A program made the position numbers and the translations under genes. This document shows positions 1 through 10,454 of a stretch of DNA of 64,000 nt, piece by piece. Positions within the stretch are counted from its first letter, which is position 1. The number at the start of each line of letters is the position of its first letter. Origin of the DNA: Bugula neritina (Eukaryota; Bryozoa; Gymnolaemata; Cheilostomatida; Bugulidae); the NCBI GenBank assembly GCA_964035545.1, contig OZ037766.1, positions 18,689,581 through 18,753,580 of the forward strand, written 5' to 3'. Below the pieces are notes generated by a model that saw only the letters and a program-made list of their open reading frames with translations, searched no databases and was not told the origin of the DNA.

Positions 1-129
1 GGGGTGCTTTTTTCACTCGTTTGTGAAGTGCATATTTCTTTTTGATTTGAGTTAAAAGATGTTCAGTAATCCATGGTTTTTGTGCAAACTTTTTAGAAGG
101 CCTATTGTTTTCAATAGTCTGTGAACAAC
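1..129. other. Non-satellite left flank of the array
   Basis: This AT-rich stretch lacks the TTNCAGTA decamer and precedes the first satellite units. It is the only place in the window where the array meets ordinary sequence. The satellite starts at about 130, where the sequence becomes homologous to the interior of other units (compare about 6444 onwards). A small perfect hairpin lies 12 bp from the edge: CTATTG (102-107), loop TTTT, CAATAG (112-117). I see no coding potential, and the stretch does not recur in the window. It could be unique flank or the end of another repeat. Confidence 0.8.
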
Positions 130-1568
130 TTTCAAATGTTACAGTACATTTCCGTAAGTTACACTATACTTCACGTAGTTGTAGTATATTTCAGTATCTT
201 GCAGTATATCTCAGTATGTTACAGCATATTTCATTGTGTTGCAGTGTATTTCAATATGTTACAGTGTATTTCAGTATGTTGCAGTATGTTGCAGTATGCT
301 GCAGTATGTTGCAGTGTATTTCTGTATTTTACAGTGTATTTCAGTATGTTGCAGTATATTTCAGCATGTTACAGTATATTTCAGTATGTTGCAGTATATT
401 TCAGTGGGTTATAGTATATTTCAGTATGATACAGCGTATTTCGGTATGTGACAGTGTATGTCAGTATGTTGCAGTATTTTGCAATGCATTTCAGTATGTT
501 ACAGTGTATTTTAGTATGTTGCAGTATATTTCAGTATTTTACAATAAATTTCAGTATATTACAGTACATTTCCGTAACTTACACTATACTTCAGTGAGTT
601 GTAGTATATTTCAGTATCTTGCAGTATATCTCAGAATGTTACAGTATATTTCAGTATGTTACAGTATGTTTCAGTGTGTTACAGTATGTTGCAGTATATT
701 TCAGTAGTTTGCAACATATTTCAGTAGGTTACCATATATTTCGGTATGTTGCAGCATATTTCAATGTGTTGCAGTGTATTTCAATATGTTACAGTGTATT
801 TCAGTATGTTGCAGTATGTTGCAGTATGATGCAGCATGTTGCAGTGTATTTCTGTATGTTACAGTGTAATTCAGAATGTTGCAGTATATTTCAGTTTGTT
901 ACAGTAAATTTCAGTATGTTACAGTGCATTTGCAGATATTACACTATACTTCAGTGAGTTTTAGTGTCTTTCATTATGTTGCAGTATATTTCAGTATGTT
1001 GCAGTATTTTGCAATACATTTTATTACGTTACAGTGTATTTCAGTATGTTGCAGTATATTTCAGTTTGATACAATAAATTTCAGTATGTTACAGTACATT
1101 TCCGTAAATTACACTATACTTCAGTGAGTTGTAGTATATTTCAGTATCTTGCAGTATATCTCAGTATGTTATAGTATATTTCAGTATGTTGCAGTATATT
1201 TCAGCGTGTTTGAATATATTTCAGTATGACACAGTGCATTTCCAGATATTACGCTATACTTCAGTGAGTTTTAGTGTCTTTCAGTATGTTGCAGTATATT
1301 TCGGTATTTTGCAACATATTTCAATATGTTGCAATGTATTTCAATATGTTACAGTGTATTACAGTATGTTGCAGTATGTTGCAATGTATTTCAGTATGTT
1401 ACAGTGTATTTCAGTAGGTTTCAGTATCTTGCAGTATATTTCAGCATGTTGCAGTATATTTCAGGATGTTGCAGTATATTTCAGTATGTTACAGTGTTTT
1501 GCAGTATTTTGCAGTATATTTCAGTGTGTTACAGTATATTTCATTATGTTGCAGTATGTTGCAGTATA
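130..1568 (+). repeat. Satellite segment, family A (left-edge partial unit)
   Basis: A tandem array of decamers of consensus TRTTNCAGTR, mostly paired as 20-bp monomers. It matches 6444-7882 at an offset of exactly 6314 bp with no length change, so it is the right-hand part of the same higher-order unit that precedes element copy 2. It carries the rare variant CTTCACGTAG near 164-175, which otherwise occurs only in the satellite directly 5' of the other two element copies (about 6484 and 12498). All three forward frames look open because the monomer has no stop in any frame. I do not regard this as coding. Confidence 0.95.
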
Positions 1569-1588
1569 CACAGTTGGTTTAAGGTCAT
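1569..1588 (+). repeat. E1 copy 1 left terminal inverted repeat
   Basis: CACAGTTGGTTTAAGGTCAT, the perfect reverse complement of 4121-4140. It is preceded by target-site TA at 1567-1568. Confidence 0.95.
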
Positions 1589-2475
1589 TACTTTCCACAT
1601 TCAGGCACTGCTTTATGTTATATATAAACGGTTTCCAGGGGATAGCTCGAACAGTTTTTGTCTCACATTAACAAATTTTACATGAAAAGATAGCTCTTGC
1701 ATTCCTCTTTCATATACTTTTTTAATTTTTCGATAAAAACTTTTTTGAGAAAGTTGTTGCATAATAAGTAAAATTTTACACCCCCCATGTTCCACTGCTG
1801 TAGCACAGGGGATTCATTTGATAAAGTCTAAAAGTTAAACTTGACATTCCTTGATATGTTTTCTCTAATATACTTTCTTTGTTTTTTGAAATTCTGTTTA
1901 TGCTCTTCACAATTTGGTAAAAACATACACCATTTTGCAAGTTTCACTGCAATTTTCTAAATTCTTCATATGGTGGTTCTAGCTACGCTCCTGTGACTAA
2001 TTATAACATTCCTAGTACGTTTGCCGCTCTGCGCTATCACAATAACATATAGTACCCTCTCGCACAAATTGGCAGTCTATTGGATTTCTGCCAATATAAT
2101 GTTCCCTGTTTTACATTAGCACTTAGCTGAATCATCTCACTATGTTACAATAATATATTGAAAATGCCTCAGCACAACATAATTCTTTGTTTGTTTGGCA
2201 GAGTTAATTTCAGCTAAATCACTTCACTTTGCAGTCTTGTCAGTAAAGGTCTGTCTATAGAGCAGCAGGTGTACTTTCAGTTTCTCTAATTCACATATGA
2301 TTATTTTAAGTACATTGTATTCTATAAGATCAATTTAAGGTTTAGTCCAGTGTTCAGTATCTAATTATTATGCATGTATGTTGTCTTACTGTTGAACAAA
2401 AGTTAAAAAAAACTTTACAATTATAGCCATATTTATTATACATGCGTAGGATTTGCATAAGTTGACAAAAAAATT

Positions 2476-2546
2476 GCGACAAAACAGGGTTGAACCATAA
2501 CCAACCAACTCCTCGCTGACGCCTCTAACCTCTAGACCACGCAGTC
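2476..2546 (-). other. tRNA-like module (decayed tRNA or tRNA-derived SINE head) in E1 copy 1
   Basis: Read on the minus strand, there is an A-box-like TGGTCTAGAGG (2529-2539) and a B-box-like GGTTCAACCCTG (2485-2496). They are separated by 32 bp, the spacing of a pol III type 2 promoter in a tRNA gene. A D-arm can be drawn (GTCT pairing with AGGC around a loop containing GG). The anticodon stem and acceptor stem do not pair properly, so it is not an intact tRNA. It is best read as a tRNA-derived SINE head or relic tRNA carried in the element. It may be transcriptionally inert. Confidence 0.55.
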
Positions 2547-3529
2547 ATCGTTAATAAGACCGCACTATATGAGTAACTATCATTACATAAATATTTCGCC
2601 GCAAAAGGGTTATAATTATTAGGCTGTCAATTCATGTTGATAGCAGTCAACTGTTGCAATAGTCTCGGGTTACTAGCAAAGCTAATGGTTTTGAACAAAT
2701 AACCCAAAAGTTTAAAAATAAGTAGCTTGCGTATTACTAGCTACAAAAACAGGTCTGAAATAGACTGGTAAAGCAAGCTCTTATTGTAGAGTTTGCAGAT
2801 GTGCTCTAAAATAAAACTTAAACTGTATGGTATTACATAAGTATTTGTATGCGAGAGATAAATGGACATTACTGAGTTTCTGGAAAACAACATACTTGAA
2901 GTTAACTTTGACAATGGTGTGTTATTTTCATCATACACTAGCACAGATAGGGCCTATAGCATAAATCTCTAATCATATGAATCTTTATGAAGCCCACAGC
3001 TAATGTAAGGGTGGCAAATGTAATTTGAAACTAAAAATTATGTTGCTGCATTTTGTCTAAGGCATATTAGAGAGCAGAATTTGGTTTTACTAGCCTGCCC
3101 CAACGGCATTCTACAATGCAGCTTATATGCTGGCAGTTGTAATAAGTACTGCCAATAGCAAGGTTACTATCACTGCTAGCTCTGTGCAGTATGTAACCTC
3201 TTGAATAATTGCGCCAATTTTAAACTCTTGGAAGTTGGCCAAGTTATCATCTCGCAGCCAGCCACCGGAGACAAAGCATCAGAGCTATTCATATAATATT
3301 ATACTGATGCACTTGGTAGCAGAGTGGCTAATCTAATATAGTTCAAAGTTCAACACCCTTTACTTTGGGAATACAGCCTCTTTTTTTAGGTTTACCTTAC
3401 AAAGCATGAAAATATCTAAACTGATATTCTGATAATTTAGAGGTACATTTTGAAAACTAGGTTAATTGCACTTGTTTGCACAACAACAATAATAAATTAG
3501 ATATTATGCAGGATAATAAAAACACACAT

Positions 3530-3573
3530 AATACTATATAATATATTATAATGATAATAATATAATATTATAA
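3530..3573. repeat. AT-only low-complexity tract in E1 copy 1
   Basis: Almost pure A/T, rich in TATAAT and ATAAT repeats with partial self-complementarity. The same tract recurs at about 9844-9887 and 15858-15901 in the other two copies. No function is evident. Confidence 0.7.
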
Positions 3574-4120
3574 GTACCATTACTGCATTTTATAAATTAC
3601 ATGGTTGCCAAAAAAATGTATCACAAATTTTGTAATTATACATCAAAAATAGAACTAGCTAGGCAGCAGGTTAGAATAGAGTAAATTTTTAAAACATGAA
3701 ATCATGATTTGACTATTGTTTTATTTAGGCCAACCAACCTAGGAATACAAGATTGGGTTTTAGCTGACAGTTTATAACATTTAGCTTTTGAGCCAGCAGC
3801 ACTGGCACTTGTGAAGTATAGGCAAAGTTAGTGAAGCGAGACTAACAAGCACTCAAATACAAGGCATATTGAGACACAATAACAAGTCAGGAGCGTATAA
3901 ATTGAAAATAATGTGGAAGGGGGACTATGTTTTTCAACAAGCTATAACTTAAACATGAATTGGCTTTTGAAAAAAATAAAAAAGTATATTGGAGAACATA
4001 AGTTTCTTTATCTTTTTATATTTTTTTTGTTCCTGTGACATTCAACCTGTTCGAGCTATCAGTGGAACATTGTTCATATAGAACATAAAGCACCTGGCAA
4101 AGAGCCAGAAAATGAAAAGT

Positions 4121-4140
4121 ATGACCTTAAACCAACTGTG
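4121..4140 (-). repeat. E1 copy 1 right terminal inverted repeat
   Basis: ATGACCTTAAACCAACTGTG, the exact inverse of the left end. It is followed by TA (4141-4142) and then TCTCAG. Empty sites read TTTCAG at this point, so a C substitution marks the right flank of every E1 copy. Confidence 0.95.
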
Positions 4141-7100
4141 TATCTCAGTAGTTTGCAACATATTTCAGTAGGTTACCATATATTTCGGTATGTTGCAGCA
4201 TATTTCAAGGTGTTGCAGTGTATTTCAATATGTTACAGTGTATTTCAGTATGTTGCAGTATGTTCCATTATGCTGCAGTGTATTTCTGTATGTTACAGTG
4301 TATTTCAGTATGTTGCAGTACATTTCAGCATGTTACAGTATATTTCAGTATGTTGCAGTATCTTTCAGTGGGTTATAGCATATTTCAGTATGATACAGCG
4401 TATTTCAGTATGTTACAGTGTACTTCAGTATGTTGCAGTATTTTGCAATATATTTCAGTATGTTACAGTGTATTTCAGTATGTTGCAGTATATTTCAGTA
4501 TGTTACAATAAATTTCAGTATGTTACAGTACATTTCCGTAAGTTACACTATACTTCAGGTAGTTGTAGTATATTTCAGTATCTTGCAGTATATCTCAGTA
4601 TGTTACAGCATATTTCATTGTGTTGCAGTGTATTTCAATATGTTACAGTGTATTTCAGTATGTTGCAGTATGTTGCAGTATGCTGCAGTATGTTGCAGTG
4701 TATTTCTGTATTTTACAGTGTATTTCAGTATGTTGCAGTATATTTCAGCATGTTACAGTATATTTCAGTATGTTGCAGTATATTTCAGTGGGTTATAGTA
4801 TATTTCAGTATGATACAGCGTATTTCGGTATGTGACAGTGTATGTCAGTATGTTGCAGTATTTTGCAATGCATTTCAGTATGTTACAGTGTATTTTAGTA
4901 TGTTGCAGTATATTTCAGTATTTTACAATAAATTTCAGTATATTACAGTACATTTCCGTAACTTACACTATACTTCAGTGAGTTGTAGTATATTTCAGTA
5001 TCTTGCAGTATATCTCAGAATGTTACAGTATATTTCAGTATGTTACAGTATGTTTCAGTGTGTTACAGTATGTTGCAGTATATTTCAGTAGTTTGCAACA
5101 TATTTCAGTAGGTTACCATATATTTCGGTATGTTGCAGCATATTTCAATGTGTTGCAGTGTATTTCAATATGTTACAGTGTATTTCAGTATGTTGCAGTA
5201 TTTTGCAATATATATCAGTATGTTACACTGTATTTCAGTATGTTGCAGTATATTTCAGTATGTTACAATAAATTTCAGTATGTTACAGTATATTTCCGTA
5301 AATTACACTATACTTCAGTGAGTTGTAGTATATTTCAGTATCTTGCAGTATATCTCAGTATGTTACAGTATATTTCAGAATGTTACAGTATATTTCAGTT
5401 TGTTACAGTAAATTTCAGTATGTTACAGTGCATTTGCAGATATTACACTATACTTCAGTGAGTTTTAGTGTCTTTCATTATGTTGCAGTATATTTCAGTA
5501 TGTTGCAGTATTTTGCAATACATTTTATTACGTTACAGTGTATTTCAGTATGTTGCAGTATATTTCAGTTTGATACAATAAATTTCAGTATGTTACAGTA
5601 CATTTCCGTAAATTACACTATACTTCAGTGAGTTGTAGTATATTTCAGTATCTTGCAGTATATCTCAGTATGTTATAGTATATTTCAGTATGTTGCAGTA
5701 TATTTCAGCGTGTTTGAATATATTTCAGTATGACACAGTGCATTTCCAGATATTACGCTATACTTCAGTGAGTTTTAGTGTCTTTCAGTATGTTGCAGTA
5801 TATTTCGGTATTTTGCAACATATTTCAATATGTTGCAATGTATTTCAATATGTTACAGTGTATTACAGTATGTTGCAGTATGTTGCAATGTATTTCAGTA
5901 TGTTACAGTGTATTTCAGTAGGTTTCAGTATCTTGGAGTATATTTCAGCATGTTGCAGTATATTTCAGGATGTTGCAGTATATATCAGTATGTTGCAGTG
6001 TTTTGCAGTATTTTGCAGTATATTTCAGTGTGTTACAGTATATTTCATTATGTTGCAGTATGTTGCAGTATATTTCAGTAGTTTGCAACATATTTCAGTA
6101 GGTTACCATATATTTCGGTATGTTGCAGCATATTTCAAGGTGTTGCAGTGTATTTCAATATGTTACAGTGTATTTCAGTATGTTGCAGTATGTTCCATTA
6201 TGCTGCAGTGTATTTCTGTATGTTACAGTGTATTTCAGTATGTTGCAGTACATTTCAGCATGTTACAGTATATTTCAGTATGTTGCAGTATCTTTCAGTG
6301 GGTTATAGCATATTTCAGTATGATACAGCGTATTTCAGTATGTTACAGTGTACTTCAGTATGTTGCAGTATTTTGCAATATATTTCAGTATGTTACAGTG
6401 TATTTCAGTATGTTGCAGTATATTTCAGTATGTTACAATAAATTTCAGTATGTTACAGTACATTTCCGTAAGTTACACTATACTTCACGTAGTTGTAGTA
6501 TATTTCAGTATCTTGCAGTATATCTCAGTATGTTACAGCATATTTCATTGTGTTGCAGTGTATTTCAATATGTTACAGTGTATTTCAGTATGTTGCAGTA
6601 TGTTGCAGTATGCTGCAGTATGTTGCAGTGTATTTCTGTATTTTACAGTGTATTTCAGTATGTTGCAGTATATTTCAGCATGTTACAGTATATTTCAGTA
6701 TGTTGCAGTATATTTCAGTGGGTTATAGTATATTTCAGTATGATACAGCGTATTTCGGTATGTGACAGTGTATGTCAGTATGTTGCAGTATTTTGCAATG
6801 CATTTCAGTATGTTACAGTGTATTTTAGTATGTTGCAGTATATTTCAGTATTTTACAATAAATTTCAGTATATTACAGTACATTTCCGTAACTTACACTA
6901 TACTTCAGTGAGTTGTAGTATATTTCAGTATCTTGCAGTATATCTCAGAATGTTACAGTATATTTCAGTATGTTACAGTATGTTTCAGTGTGTTACAGTA
7001 TGTTGCAGTATATTTCAGTAGTTTGCAACATATTTCAGTAGGTTACCATATATTTCGGTATGTTGCAGCATATTTCAATGTGTTGCAGTGTATTTCAATA

Positions 7101-7882
7101 TGTTACAGTGTATTTCAGTATGTTGCAGTATGTTGCAGTATGATGCAGCATGTTGCAGTGTATTTCTGTATGTTACAGTGTAATTCAGAATGTTGCAGTA
7201 TATTTCAGTTTGTTACAGTAAATTTCAGTATGTTACAGTGCATTTGCAGATATTACACTATACTTCAGTGAGTTTTAGTGTCTTTCATTATGTTGCAGTA
7301 TATTTCAGTATGTTGCAGTATTTTGCAATACATTTTATTACGTTACAGTGTATTTCAGTATGTTGCAGTATATTTCAGTTTGATACAATAAATTTCAGTA
7401 TGTTACAGTACATTTCCGTAAATTACACTATACTTCAGTGAGTTGTAGTATATTTCAGTATCTTGCAGTATATCTCAGTATGTTATAGTATATTTCAGTA
7501 TGTTGCAGTATATTTCAGCGTGTTTGAATATATTTCAGTATGACACAGTGCATTTCCAGATATTACGCTATACTTCAGTGAGTTTTAGTGTCTTTCAGTA
7601 TGTTGCAGTATATTTCGGTATTTTGCAACATATTTCAATATGTTGCAATGTATTTCAATATGTTACAGTGTATTACAGTATGTTGCAGTATGTTGCAATG
7701 TATTTCAGTATGTTACAGTGTATTTCAGTAGGTTTCAGTATCTTGCAGTATATTTCAGCATGTTGCAGTATATTTCAGGATGTTGCAGTATATTTCAGTA
7801 TGTTACAGTGTTTTGCAGTATTTTGCAGTATATTTCAGTGTGTTACAGTATATTTCATTATGTTGCAGTATGTTGCAGTATA
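4141..7882 (+). repeat. Satellite segment, family A, between E1 copies 1 and 2
   Basis: An uninterrupted decamer array in constant 10-bp phase across 3742 bp. Recognisable diverged phrases recur at higher order. They include TTTCCGTAAATTACACTATA, GTGCATTTGCAGATATTACA and CAGTAGTTTGCAACATATTT followed by CAGTAGGTTACC. The E1-empty site lies at 6071-6072. Apparent open frames up to 443 codons here are products of the repeat. Confidence 0.95.
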
Positions 7883-7902
7883 CACAGTTGGTTTAAGGTC
7901 AT
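7883..7902 (+). repeat. E1 copy 2 left terminal inverted repeat
   Basis: The same 20-bp CACAGTTGG... end as copy 1, preceded by TA. Confidence 0.95.
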
Positions 7903-8789
7903 TACTTTCCACATTCAGGCACTGCTTTATGTTATATATAAACGGTTTCCAGGGGATAGCTCGAACAGTTTTTGTCTCACATTAACAAATTTTACATGAA
8001 AAGATAGCTCTTGCATTCCTCTTTCATATACTTTTTTAATTTTTCGATAAAAACTTTTTTGAGAAAGTTGTTGCATAATAAGTAAAATTTTACACCCCCC
8101 ATGTTCCACTGCTGTAGCACAGGGGATTCATTTGATAAAGTCTAAAAGTTAAACTTGACATTCCTTGATATGTTTTCTCTAATATACTTTCTTTGTTTTT
8201 TGAAATTCTGTTTATGCTCTTCACAATTTGGTAAAAACATACACCATTTTGCAAGTTTCACTGCAATTTTCTAAATTCTTCATATGGTGGTTCTAGCTAC
8301 GCTCCTGTGACTAATTATAACATTCCTAGTACGTTTGCCGCTCTGCGCTATCACAATAACATATAGTACCCTCTCGCACAAATTGGCAGTCTATTGGATT
8401 TCTGCCAATATAATGTTCCCTGTTTTACATTAGCACTTAGCTGAATCATCTCACTATGTTACAATAATATATTGAAAATGCCTCAGCACAACATAATTCT
8501 TTGTTTGTTTGGCAGAGTTAATTTCAGCTAAATCACTTCACTTTGCAGTCTTGTCAGTAAAGGTCTGTCTATAGAGCAGCAGGTGTACTTTCAGTTTCTC
8601 TAATTCACATATGATTATTTTAAGTACATTGTATTCTATAAGATCAATTTAAGGTTTAGTCCAGTGTTCAGTATCTAATTATTATGCATGTATGTTGTCT
8701 TACTGTTGAACAAAAGTTAAAAAAAACTTTACAATTATAGCCATATTTATTATACATGCGTAGGATTTGCATAAGTTGACAAAAAAATT

Positions 8790-8860
8790 GCGACAAAACA
8801 GGGTTGAACCATAACCAACCAACTCCTCGCTGACGCCTCTAACCTCTAGACCACGCAGTC
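8790..8860 (-). other. tRNA-like module in E1 copy 2
   Basis: The 6314-bp-offset counterpart of 2476-2546: A-box-like and B-box-like motifs 32 bp apart on the minus strand, without a complete cloverleaf. Confidence 0.55.
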
Positions 8861-10434
8861 ATCGTTAATAAGACCGCACTATATGAGTAACTATCATTAC
8901 ATAAATATTTCGCCGCAAAAGGGTTATAATTATTAGGCTGTCAATTCATGTTGATAGCAGTCAACTGTTGCAATAGTCTCGGGTTACTAGCAAAGCTAAT
9001 GGTTTTGAACAAATAACCCAAAAGTTTAAAAATAAGTAGCTTGCGTATTACTAGCTACAAAAACAGGTCTGAAATAGACTGGTAAAGCAAGCTCTTATTG
9101 TAGAGTTTGCAGATGTGCTCTAAAATAAAACTTAAACTGTATGGTATTACATAAGTATTTGTATGCGAGAGATAAATGGACATTACTGAGTTTCTGGAAA
9201 ACAACATACTTGAAGTTAACTTTGACAATGGTGTGTTATTTTCATCATACACTAGCACAGATAGGGCCTATAGCATAAATCTCTAATCATATGAATCTTT
9301 ATGAAGCCCACAGCTAATGTAAGGGTGGCAAATGTAATTTGAAACTAAAAATTATGTTGCTGCATTTTGTCTAAGGCATATTAGAGAGCAGAATTTGGTT
9401 TTACTAGCCTGCCCCAACGGCATTCTACAATGCAGCTTATATGCTGGCAGTTGTAATAAGTACTGCCAATAGCAAGGTTACTATCACTGCTAGCTCTGTG
9501 CAGTATGTAACCTCTTGAATAATTGCGCCAATTTTAAACTCTTGGAAGTTGGCCAAGTTATCATCTCGCAGCCAGCCACCGGAGACAAAGCATCAGAGCT
9601 ATTCATATAATATTATACTGATGCACTTGGTAGCAGAGTGGCTAATCTAATATAGTTCAAAGTTCAACACCCTTTACTTTGGGAATACAGCCTCTTTTTT
9701 TAGGTTTACCTTACAAAGCATGAAAATATCTAAACTGATATTCTGATAATTTAGAGGTACATTTTGAAAACTAGGTTAATTGCACTTGTTTGCACAACAA
9801 CAATAATAAATTAGATATTATGCAGGATAATAAAAACACACATAATACTATATAATATATTATAATGATAATAATATAATATTATAAGTACCATTACTGC
9901 ATTTTATAAATTACATGGTTGCCAAAAAAATGTATCACAAATTTTGTAATTATACATCAAAAATAGAACTAGCTAGGCAGCAGGTTAGAATAGAGTAAAT
10001 TTTTAAAACATGAAATCATGATTTGACTATTGTTTTATTTAGGCCAACCAACCTAGGAATACAAGATTGGGTTTTAGCTGACAGTTTATAACATTTAGCT
10101 TTTGAGCCAGCAGCACTGGCACTTGTGAAGTATAGGCAAAGTTAGTGAAGCGAGACTAACAAGCACTCAAATACAAGGCATATTGAGACACAATAACAAG
10201 TCAGGAGCGTATAAATTGAAAATAATGTGGAAGGGGGACTATGTTTTTCAACAAGCTATAACTTAAACATGAATTGGCTTTTGAAAAAAATAAAAAAGTA
10301 TATTGGAGAACATAAGTTTCTTTATCTTTTTATATTTTTTTTGTTCCTGTGACATTCAACCTGTTCGAGCTATCAGTGGAACATTGTTCATATAGAACAT
10401 AAAGCACCTGGCAAAGAGCCAGAAAATGAAAAGT

Positions 10435-10454
10435 ATGACCTTAAACCAACTGTG
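10435..10454 (-). repeat. E1 copy 2 right terminal inverted repeat
   Basis: Ends in CCAACTGTG and is followed by TATCTCAG, as in copies 1 and 3. Confidence 0.95.

Larger units (their letters stand above)
1569..4140. mobile_element. E1 copy 1: 2572-bp non-autonomous TIR DNA transposon
   Basis: The element is bounded by perfect 20-bp terminal inverted repeats (1569-1588 and 4121-4140, starting CACAGTTGG). It is flanked by TA on both sides (1567-1568 and 4141-4142). The inverted similarity continues imperfectly inward for about 130 bp, with shared blocks GCTTTATGTT and GATAGCTCGAACAG. An in-window empty site at 6071-6072 proves a 2-bp TA duplication: the filled-minus-empty spacing is 2574 = 2572 + 2. 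The interior is AT-rich and has no recognisable transposase; its longest frames are about 60-67 codons and look random. It holds a tRNA-like module (2476-2546, minus strand), an AT-only tract (3530-3573) and small hairpins, for example GTTAGT/ACTAAC at 3827-3846. TA targeting suggests the Tc1/mariner-like group, but that is inference; the extra CA before CAGT is not the textbook end. Confidence 0.92.
1569..7882 (+). repeat. Segmental repeat unit 1 (6314 bp: E1 plus 3742 bp of satellite)
   Basis: Runs from the start of E1 copy 1 to the start of E1 copy 2. It contains the element and 3742 bp of satellite, including an uninterrupted counterpart of the insertion site at 6071-6072. Element and flanks recur in the same order in unit 2. 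This is tandem segmental duplication carrying one transposon insertion, not independent insertions. Confidence 0.9.
7883..10454. mobile_element. E1 copy 2: 2572-bp non-autonomous TIR DNA transposon
   Basis: The second copy has the same length and terminal repeats as copy 1 (7883-7902 and 10435-10454), flanked by TA at 7881-7882 and 10455-10456. In the stretches I compared by eye I saw no difference from copy 1. The right flank again reads TATCTCAG, with the same C substitution, so this copy arose by duplication of the whole block. The interior is non-coding, with the tRNA-like module at 8790-8860 on the minus strand. Confidence 0.92.

Noticed and set aside
130-1568. CRISPR-like array (regular short repeats)
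   Set aside because: There are no unique spacers between repeats; monomers abut directly, and the context is eukaryotic.
1613-1795. 60-codon minus-strand frame in E1 (also at 7927 and 13941)
   Set aside because: Short, low-complexity, starting inside AT-rich element sequence, with no recognisable domain. It is triplicated only because the element is.
2741-2944. 67-codon minus-strand frame in E1 (also at 9055 and 15069)
   Set aside because: A random-length frame in non-coding transposon interior. No motif or family resemblance was recognised.
3310-3377. Second tRNA-like sequence in E1 (TAGCAGAGTGG and GTTCAACACC, plus strand, followed by T7)
   Set aside because: The A-to-B-box spacing is about 10 bp too short for a tRNA and the T and acceptor stems do not pair. 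Possible SINE debris at best.
3530-3573. AT tract in E1 as a replication origin or promoter
   Set aside because: Low complexity alone is not evidence, and no associated motif or transcript start can be shown.
5690-7021. Forward open frames up to 443 codons (also at 17898, 28178, 30608, 33808, 36926 and others) as repetitive protein genes
   Set aside because: The monomer is open in all three forward frames and gives the same peptide in each. Frames end at stop codons fixed in recurrent phrases (CAGTAG, CAGTGA, TATAG), with no purging of stops. No distinct start context, domain or exon structure is visible.
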